Positions 57,812-64,000 of a stretch of DNA of 64,000 nucleotides are shown here, piece by piece. Both the position numbers and the translations under genes were made by a program. The DNA comes from Pedobacter lusitanus (GTDB taxonomy: Bacteria > Bacteroidota > Bacteroidia > Sphingobacteriales > Sphingobacteriaceae). The notes under the pieces are model-generated. The model did not search any database. It was not told the origin of the DNA and saw only the letters and a program-made list of their open reading frames with translations. Location: NCBI RefSeq assembly GCF_040026395.1, contig NZ_CP157278.1, forward strand, positions 4,278,001 to 4,342,000, read 5' to 3'. Position 1 is the stretch's first letter, and the number at the start of each line of letters is the position of its first letter.

Positions 57812-59524
57812 TTAATAACCAGGACTCTGTACTAATTTACCCTGACTTCTGTCAATCTGATCTTGCGGTAAAGGGAAATACTCATCACGTGGTTTTAAAG
57901 TAATGTTTTTAAGGTAGTCGAAGTATCCGCCTTCAAATTTGAAATAACTTTCCAGCGTTGTTTTAGCAATTCCCCAGCGTACCAGGTCAAAAAATCTATG
58001 ACCTTCAAGCGCTAATTCCAGTCTGCGCTCAAAACGAACAGCATTTCTGGCGTAATCAGCACTTGGGAAAGAAGTATAAAGACCAACTTTGTAGGCCGCT
58101 GCTGCTGCTCCGTTGATAGTTTGCGGAGTTATTTTTGCCGCACGCTGTCTTACTGCGTTTACCAATGTTAAAGCTGTTCCTAGATCACCTGTCTCAACTG
58201 CACATTCTGCAGCCATCAGATAGATATCTCCCAGACGGATCAGGTTAACATTTAAGCCGGTTACATTCGTACTTCCCGGAGCAGTTCCACTACTCATCTG
58301 AGCTACTTCAATCGTATTTTTAACAGCAAGGAATGGTCCGCCATTACTTGCGTCACGAATCCAGTCATCACCTGGCATTAAGCCCCAGTCACGGAACGGA
58401 ATGCCTCTTCTGCCTAAAGTAGATTCAATCCTTGGATCTAAAGCCAACGTTTTATCTACGGCGTAGGTTTTCTTCTGATCTGCTGTTAAGCCTAAATCAG
58501 AAGTGTATGGATTTGTACGGTAACTGCCATCTAATAATGGTAAGCCCGAAGCATCAACCTTGAATGAATTAGCTAAGTCAATGGTAGGCTGGAAGAAACC
58601 ACAGCAATTGATTGGGGCACTACCGTAAGGGAAATTCAGCATATCCCCAACATTTCCATTATCACCACCTGTACCATCTGTTCCAACAGAGTGCTCTACG
58701 GTAACAATTGATTCCGGACCATCTTCTTTGGTAATATCAAAGTTATCTGAATAAGGTAAATTGATCAGACTTGGTTTTGCTGCAATTACAGCATTTAACA
58801 AAGCATAAGCTTCAGGATATTTTTTCTGATATAAAAATACCTTTCCAAGATAGGCTTGTGCTGCATATTTATCCATACGGCCTTTCTGGCCTTTTGGTTT
58901 GGTTGTACTCAGATTTGCTACTGCAAACTGAAGATCATCAACAATGTTTGGATAAATATCTTTATCATTTGGAACAATTGCCCCGTTGGTAGCTTCCGTA
59001 ACATAAGGCACAGCCTTGAAAACTCTGACTAAAAAGAAATAATAATGGGCACGAAGCAATCTCGCTTCACCCTGAATTTCTTTTGCACGGGCATCATCAA
59101 ATTTTGCAGTACCCTGTCCGGCTTGCAGCGCAGTTAGAATTTTCAGGGTATTGTTACAACGCTGAATTCCTTCGAAACATCTGTCCCATAAATTTGACAG
59201 GTTATCATTGGTGCTGGTAGGAGCATGACGTTCTATGGCATTCATATTAGGCTGATCCCCATTACTACTGCCTTTATGGGCATTATCTGAAGCCACTTCA
59301 CCAAATAACCACTGGCTTGGTGCAGCACCATAATTACCCCATGTGCCATTTACGTTGCCATTAAGTAAACCATAAGCCCCGACAAGCAATCCTTCAACAC
59401 CATCTTGTGTTGTCAATTGCTTATCTGTCAGCTCACCCTGTGGCTGAACCGTTAGGAATTCCTTTTTGCAGGAAAGTATACTGCAAATTAAAAAGGATAG
59501 GAAAATATATTTTAAGTGTTTCAT
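57812..59524 (-). CDS. RagB/SusD family glycan-binding lipoprotein
   Basis: A 570-residue outer-membrane lipoprotein that caps the SusC channel and binds glycan. The lipobox SILSC places the lipidated Cys at 19, followed by KKEFLTVQPQGELTDKQL, typical of SusD. TPR-like helices follow (RAHYYFFLVRVFKAVPYV, YAAQAYLGKVFLYQKKYPEAY) and the C-terminal block FERRLELALEGHRFFDLVRWG is the SusD hallmark. It is 15 nt downstream of susC. Confidence 0.96.
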   Translation of the reverse strand: MKHLKYIFLSFLICSILSCKKEFLTVQPQGELTDKQLTTQDGVEGLLVGAYGLLNGNVNGTWGNYGAAPSQWLFGEVASDNAHKGSSNGDQPNMNAIERHAPTSTNDNLSNLWDRCFEGIQRCNNTLKILTALQAGQGTAKFDDARAKEIQGEARLLRAHYYFFLVRVFKAVPYVTEATNGAIVPNDKDIYPNIVDDLQFAVANLSTTKPKGQKGRMDKYAAQAYLGKVFLYQKKYPEAYALLNAVIAAKPSLINLPYSDNFDITKEDGPESIVTVEHSVGTDGTGGDNGNVGDMLNFPYGSAPINCCGFFQPTIDLANSFKVDASGLPLLDGSYRTNPYTSDLGLTADQKKTYAVDKTLALDPRIESTLGRRGIPFRDWGLMPGDDWIRDASNGGPFLAVKNTIEVAQMSSGTAPGSTNVTGLNVNLIRLGDIYLMAAECAVETGDLGTALTLVNAVRQRAAKITPQTINGAAAAAYKVGLYTSFPSADYARNAVRFERRLELALEGHRFFDLVRWGIAKTTLESYFKFEGGYFDYLKNITLKPRDEYFPLPQDQIDRSQGKLVQSPGY

Positions 59525-59539
59525 CTTTGTCTCTTTTAA

Positions 59540-62500
59540 TTAAAATCCAACATTTATACCAATAAGGAATTGACGTGGTGAAGGATAAACTCCTTTGTCA
59601 ACGCCAAGTGCTGAGAACGTATCGGCTGGTGGGCTTGCACCTCCAACTGAAACAGAGGCATCTCTTGTCTGACTTACTTCCGGATCAAGGCCTGTGTATT
59701 TAGTAATGGTGAAAAGGTTGGTAGCACTTACATACACTCTTAGTTTGCTGATACCTGATTTCGGACCAAATGCCTTAGCTGTTGGAATAGAATAACCTAT
59801 CTGTATATTCTTCAATCTGAAGAAGCTGCCTTTCTGAACATAGTAGCTCGAAGAAGCATATTCCAGATCAGATGCTCCTGTATAAGCTGAAGGGATCTGG
59901 CTTGAAGTATTGGTTGGGCTCCATGCATTCAACAATCTTGTGCTTTTGGCACCATCAAATGATGGGAAGTCAGTGAAGTAACGTGTTGCTTCAAAAAGAT
60001 CATTACCCTGAACTCCATAGAAGAAAGTTGCAATATCCCAGTTTTTATAAGAAGCATTTAAATTGATACCGTAAGTGAAATCCGGATTTGGATTTCCGAT
60101 AACGGTACGATCTTTAGGATCAATTACCCCATCCCCGTTGATATCAGCATAACGTAAACCACCAACTCTCGCTCCTGTATAGGATGGATTGTTTGCAATA
60201 TCCGCTGCGCTCTGATAAATTCCAACCGTTTTGTATCCGTAGAATGAACCAAATGGTGAGCCTTCCTGTAAAACACTGGTCTGTAAACTTCTGTAATTAC
60301 CATAAGTCTGGTTGAATATACCAGGGGCAAGTCTTACAATTTTGTTAATGTTTTTAGAGAAATTCAGACCAACATCAAATTTAAACGGACTATCAGATTT
60401 TTTTCCATAATGATAAGCTACATTAAATTCGATCCCTTTATTGCTCATATCACCAATATTTACATAAGGAGAACTACCCATTCCGACTACACTTGAAGGC
60501 TGCGGAAGGTTATAAAGCATGTCAGAAGTCTTTTTGTTATACCAGTCTGCTGATCCGTCAAAAGTACCATCCAGTAAGGTAAAGTCAATACCTACGTTCA
60601 GAGATTTTACAGATTCCCATTTGATATCCGGATTCTGATAGGCATTCTGCCATACTCCGGTAGTTAAGCCATTTCCTCCGCCAACTGCATAAGCTGCATT
60701 CACGATAGAACTCTGGAATCTGTTGATATATTGGTTTGAAGGTATTCTCTGATTACCCGTTTCTCCATAACCAACACGGAACTTTAAGTCAGTTACCCAC
60801 TTCACATTTTTCATAAAGTCCTCTTCAGAAATTCTCCATGCAGCACTTGCGGCAGGGAAATATCCGTATTTGTTAGCCGGACCAAAATTAGATGAACCAT
60901 CACGACGCAGGGTAATACTGGCAAGATAACGGTCATGATAAGAGTAATCAACTTTACCAAATAAAGAGAAAAGTGAACCTACTGCACCATAACTGGAGTT
61001 ACTGATGTTTGAAGAACCCGTATTCAGGTAATAATAGTCCTGGTTACCTAAAAGGAAGAAGTCATTTCTGGCTGCATTCAGCTGACGGGATTTAGACCTG
61101 ATTGCCTCAGTACCGACCAATACATTCAGTCTGTGTTTATCATTAAATACTTTACTGTAATTCAGTGTGTTTGACCAGGTCCACTCCGTAGTATAACCCA
61201 TGTACTCACTCAGACTGTTGGAGTTATTACCCTCTGAGAACTCCAGATTCGGATAACGCATGGATAAACCGTTGTAGTTTTCATAGCGCAAACCAAAGTT
61301 TGTCTTTAATACAAGTCCCGGTAAAATGTCACCCTCAGCGTATACATTTCCGAAAAAGAAGTTACTCTTGTTTTTGTTGTCTTTTCCACGGTAAAGGAAA
61401 GCCAGAGGATTTTCTGCATTACCCAGCTGACTACCACGGCTACCCGCAAAATTTCCGCCTTCATCATATACCGGGATAATTGTTGGAATACGATAAGCCC
61501 AGCCTAATGCACTTCCCTGATCCTGGTAATCTCCCGAACCATTTTGATTTACACCCAGACCATAACCTTCAGAATAGCTGTATTGTGCATTTTCACCAAA
61601 ACGTACTCTTTTGTTAAAAGCCGAAATATTGGTGTTTGATCTGAAATTATAGCGCTTAAAGCCTGTATATTTTAACGTTCCTTTCTGATCCAGGTAACCA
61701 CCCGAAAAAGTATAAGTAGCATTTTCTCCGCCACCCGTAGCACTTAACTGATAGTTTTGAATAGGAGCAACGTCTGTAATTTCATCAAACCAGTTGGTTC
61801 CCTGTTTATTTGCTCTGGTGATCTGGTAAAAAGTTTTAGGATCACGGCTGTAATTATATTTTGACATGTCCAGATCAGCAGCAGTAATTTCCTGACCTGT
61901 TTTTGAACCTGCCACAAGATAATCCGGCAGTACAGGTGTTGAACCTGATCCGTAATTTGTTCCTGCTGCAATAGTTTTTCCTGCATTGGTATAACCGTCA
62001 AATACATACTGGGCATATTGCTGCGGAGTCATCATTTTTGGGAAACTGCCTTTTCTTGGAACCTGAGTACCGTAATAGGAGTCCAGCGTGATTCTTGGTG
62101 CTCCGGCTACTCCTTTTTTCGTTGTAATAATTACAACCCCATTATTAGCCCTTGATCCGTAAATTGAAGCAGAAGATGCATCTTTCAATACCTGAAGACT
62201 TTCAATATCATTCTGGTTAAGCCATGATAATTTTCCTTCAAATGGTACTCCGTCAATTACATAAAGAGGTTCGTTGTTGTTAATTGTACTGATACCACGG
62301 ATTCTGATCTGTGGTGTTCCGCCCGGTGCACCATCATTGATAATCTGTACCCCGGTTGCCTTACCCTGTAAAGCTTCAACAGCACTTGCCGCCGGCTGAG
62401 ACTTTAAAAGCCCCATATTGACAACAGCAACAGAACCTGTCAGATCCTTTTTTCGCTGCGAAGAATAACCGGTTACGATAACTTCGGTCAGATTGTTGTT

Positions 62501-62809
62501 GTCTGCAAGCAGCGTGATGGTAATATTGGATTGTTTGCCCACCGGTACTTCTTTGGTTCCGTAGCCTACAAAAGATACCACCAGGATGTCTGTTGGTTTT
62601 ACATTGAGTGCAAATGCACCATTCCCATCTGTGGTCGTGCCACCCGGGGAATTTTTGATTTTGATTGAAGCGCCGATAACAGGTAGTTTATCATCGCTTG
62701 CGATAACCTTTCCGGTAATTTTACTTTGGGCCATTGCTCCGATAGCAAAAGACAAGCCCAGGCACAAGAGAAGGAAGCCCCTCTTGAAAAGTGGTAAATT
62801 TCGTTGCAT
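59540..62809 (-). CDS. SusC/RagA family TonB-dependent transporter
   Basis: A 1089-residue outer-membrane transporter for oligosaccharides. The signal peptide ends GAMAQ. A CarboxypepD-regulatory-like beta-sandwich spans about 28-115 (SKITGKVIASDDKLPVIGAS). The plug domain follows (TEVIVTGYSSQRKKDLTGSV, GTPQIRIRGISTINNNEPLY), then a 22-strand barrel ending in the aromatic QFLIGINVGF. No STN domain is seen, so anti-sigma signalling is unlikely. It is the first gene of the susCD unit, controlled by the operator pair upstream. Confidence 0.96.
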   Translation of the reverse strand: MQRNLPLFKRGFLLLCLGLSFAIGAMAQSKITGKVIASDDKLPVIGASIKIKNSPGGTTTDGNGAFALNVKPTDILVVSFVGYGTKEVPVGKQSNITITLLADNNNLTEVIVTGYSSQRKKDLTGSVAVVNMGLLKSQPAASAVEALQGKATGVQIINDGAPGGTPQIRIRGISTINNNEPLYVIDGVPFEGKLSWLNQNDIESLQVLKDASSASIYGSRANNGVVIITTKKGVAGAPRITLDSYYGTQVPRKGSFPKMMTPQQYAQYVFDGYTNAGKTIAAGTNYGSGSTPVLPDYLVAGSKTGQEITAADLDMSKYNYSRDPKTFYQITRANKQGTNWFDEITDVAPIQNYQLSATGGGENATYTFSGGYLDQKGTLKYTGFKRYNFRSNTNISAFNKRVRFGENAQYSYSEGYGLGVNQNGSGDYQDQGSALGWAYRIPTIIPVYDEGGNFAGSRGSQLGNAENPLAFLYRGKDNKNKSNFFFGNVYAEGDILPGLVLKTNFGLRYENYNGLSMRYPNLEFSEGNNSNSLSEYMGYTTEWTWSNTLNYSKVFNDKHRLNVLVGTEAIRSKSRQLNAARNDFFLLGNQDYYYLNTGSSNISNSSYGAVGSLFSLFGKVDYSYHDRYLASITLRRDGSSNFGPANKYGYFPAASAAWRISEEDFMKNVKWVTDLKFRVGYGETGNQRIPSNQYINRFQSSIVNAAYAVGGGNGLTTGVWQNAYQNPDIKWESVKSLNVGIDFTLLDGTFDGSADWYNKKTSDMLYNLPQPSSVVGMGSSPYVNIGDMSNKGIEFNVAYHYGKKSDSPFKFDVGLNFSKNINKIVRLAPGIFNQTYGNYRSLQTSVLQEGSPFGSFYGYKTVGIYQSAADIANNPSYTGARVGGLRYADINGDGVIDPKDRTVIGNPNPDFTYGINLNASYKNWDIATFFYGVQGNDLFEATRYFTDFPSFDGAKSTRLLNAWSPTNTSSQIPSAYTGASDLEYASSSYYVQKGSFFRLKNIQIGYSIPTAKAFGPKSGISKLRVYVSATNLFTITKYTGLDPEVSQTRDASVSVGGASPPADTFSALGVDKGVYPSPRQFLIGINVGF

Positions 62810-62895
62810 AAGTTTATATTTGGTTTAGGTGAAGGGATTATTTTTGTAAAGCTTTTTTTTATTTAAATGGGTTTAAAGGTTAATAAAAAATATAC

Positions 62896-62971
62896 GTGTA
62901 GTTAATACACAATGTTATATGTGTAGTTCGTACACTATATCTAAACTAAAGAAAGGAAAGTTTAAATGCAA
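62896..62971 (-). promoter_or_regulatory. susC promoter with two palindromic operators
   Basis: On the minus strand TTGC (plus 62968-62971), 19 nt, then TAGTTTAG (plus 62941-62948) resembles a Bacteroidota promoter. Just downstream lie two palindromes, GTGTA-GTTCG-TACAC (62921-62935) and GTGTA-GTTAA-TACAC (62896-62910), centred 25 bp apart. Their position at the start of the transcript suggests repression. The rest of the 62810-63116 gap holds no gene. Confidence 0.55.
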
Positions 62972-63063
62972 TAGTTAAAGAAATTTATTTTTCTCTGCCA
63001 TATGTCCTATAGCTTATTTCCATGGAAATGGAGCGAAATAGGAGTGATGTGTTTTGGTAAAGA

Positions 63064-63101
63064 CAAAAAAAAAGCCTCTCAGCAATATCGCTGAGAGGCT
63101 T
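63064..63101 (-). terminator. terminator of the bglX-like gene
   Basis: A perfect 12-bp stem AAGCCTCTCAGC/GCTGAGAGGCTT with a 6-nt loop and a long U-tract on the minus strand, 16 nt past the stop. Confidence 0.9.
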
Positions 63102-63116
63102 TTTTGAATTTTACAC

Positions 63117-64000
63117 CTAAAGCGTAAAACTAAATTTTGCTGAGGAGACGTCTCTCGAATTTGGTCCTGTGAATACGTTAAAGTCGCCGGACTCGGCTGC
63201 GAACTTTAAATCAGTGTTATAAAATTTAAGCATTTCTGTATCAATGGTAAATGTAATTTGCTTCGATTCACCCTTTTTTAAGAATATTTTTTGAAAACCT
63301 TTTAGCTCTTTAACCGGGTGGGTCACAGAGCCATAAATATCCTGGAGATATAGCTGAACTACTTCCTGTCCATCAAAATTTCCAGTGTTTTTTACCTCTA
63401 CTGTAGCTTTGATAGTCTGACCGCTTTTCATCGATGATTTATCTAATTTAACTGGTGAGAAACTGAAATCTGTATAGCTCAGACCGAAACCAAACGGGTA
63501 CAAAGGGTCGTTTGAACTATCTATATAGCGGGATTTGAATTTTTCGTTTGAAATACCGTCATAAGGACGGCCCGTGTTTTTGTGGTTATAATACAGCGGG
63601 ATCTGACCTACATTTTTGGGGAAGGTAGCTGTCAGTTTACCAGCAGGATTATAATTTCCAACCAGCACATCTGCAATTGCATTTCCTGATTCGGTACCAC
63701 TGAACCATGTTTCCAGAATTGCCGGAACATTTGCATCTTCCCACTCCAGTGTCAGCGGACGGCTGTTCATCAGGACCAGAACAACAGGCTTACCCGTTGC
63801 AGTCAGTGCTTTTAATAATTCCTTTTGATTAGGCAGCAGATCAAGATTGGTACGGCTGGTCGCTTCACCACCCATTAAAGCACTTTCTCCTAAAACGACC
63901 ACGGCAATATCGGCCTTTTTAGCTGTAGCTACAGCTTCATCAATTAATTGCTGTGGTGATTTTGCATCAGCAATGATATCAGCTCCATTAAAATTGATCT
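63117..64000 (-). CDS. bglX: GH3 beta-glucosidase, BglX-like, partial (C-terminal part)
   Basis: About 294 C-terminal residues of a glycoside hydrolase family 3 enzyme; the frame stays open to the window end, so the start and the N-terminal catalytic barrel are missing. The C-terminal alpha/beta domain shows VVVLGESALMGGEATSRTNL and ILETWFSGTESGNAIADVL. YPFGFGLSYTDF then leads into the fibronectin-III-like domain ending FNVFTGPNSRDVSSAKF. These strings match E. coli BglX closely. A periplasmic beta-glucosidase processing glucan imported by SusCD is the likely role. Confidence 0.92.
   Translation of the reverse strand, partial: INFNGADIIADAKSPQQLIDEAVATAKKADIAVVVLGESALMGGEATSRTNLDLLPNQKELLKALTATGKPVVLVLMNSRPLTLEWEDANVPAILETWFSGTESGNAIADVLVGNYNPAGKLTATFPKNVGQIPLYYNHKNTGRPYDGISNEKFKSRYIDSSNDPLYPFGFGLSYTDFSFSPVKLDKSSMKSGQTIKATVEVKNTGNFDGQEVVQLYLQDIYGSVTHPVKELKGFQKIFLKKGESKQITFTIDTEMLKFYNTDLKFAAESGDFNVFTGPNSRDVSSAKFSFTL

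Overview
The window looks like a chromosomal segment of a free-living Bacteroidota, most likely a Sphingobacteriaceae close to Pedobacter. The evidence is a SusC/SusD pair, parallel beta-helix and glycoside hydrolase genes, DUF5690, DUF1599 and BT_3928-type families, moderate to low G+C, almost no Shine-Dalgarno sequences, and promoters of the Bacteroidota type (TTTG, about 19 nt, TAnnTTTG). The assignment rests on gene content only. No rRNA, tRNA, CRISPR array or insertion sequence was recognised.

Layout. 1-5.4 kb: an alcohol dehydrogenase, an acetyltransferase, a lipoprotein, and a TIGR03364 oxidoreductase/DUF5690 operon headed by the remnant of a phosphonatase-like HAD hydrolase. 5.4-8.5 kb: a cyclic-nucleotide-domain histidine kinase followed by a receiver/thioredoxin-reductase-like fusion that has lost its redox cysteines. 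8.6-15.2 kb: an SDR with a divergent HxlR regulator, phospholipase C, a GAF histidine kinase and a GH19 enzyme. 15.2-26.7 kb: GH3-like acyl synthetase, lptB, recJ, a metallo-hydrolase, a response regulator, gcvP, pdxJ, a polysaccharide deacetylase and ahcY. 27.0-29.3 kb: an AT-rich accessory island with a small lipoprotein, a frameshifted lipoprotein pseudogene and three tandem genes for secreted, nearly eukaryotic ubiquitin. 29.3-42.1 kb: core genes (bacilliredoxin, cdaA, folP, DUF1599, DoxX-like, permease, aroK, thioesterase, truA, GH20, dacB, asd, RidA, Crp/Fnr). 42.1-52.6 kb: ten co-directional genes for a periplasmic 3-keto-sugar type pathway (GMC dehydrogenase with its gluconate-2-dehydrogenase-type subunit 3, cytochrome c, DUF1080 hydrolase, Gfo/Idh/MocA oxidoreductases, TIM-barrel isomerases, a nucleoside-symporter-like transporter). 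52.8-54.5 kb: a threonine-dehydrogenase-like SDR and YebC. 54.7-64.0 kb: a beta-helix protein, then a polysaccharide utilisation locus (esterase-like hydrolase, SusD, SusC, and a BglX-type GH3 gene that runs off the window).

The most striking content is the ubiquitin array at 27,976-28,982. Each of the three ORFs has a signal peptide ending in an AxA site directly before ubiquitin Met1, and each stops at or one residue after Arg72, so the LRGG conjugation tail is absent. By eye they match human ubiquitin at about 67, 56 and 64 of 72 positions. The nearest precedent I know is the secreted ubiquitin of Bacteroides fragilis (BfUbb). An array of three diverged, tail-less copies in this lineage may be undescribed.

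A second unifying signal is a palindrome, GTGTW-N5-TACAC. It occurs twice just downstream of the predicted susC promoter and once upstream of the 3-keto-sugar operon, which suggests one regulator for both sugar systems.
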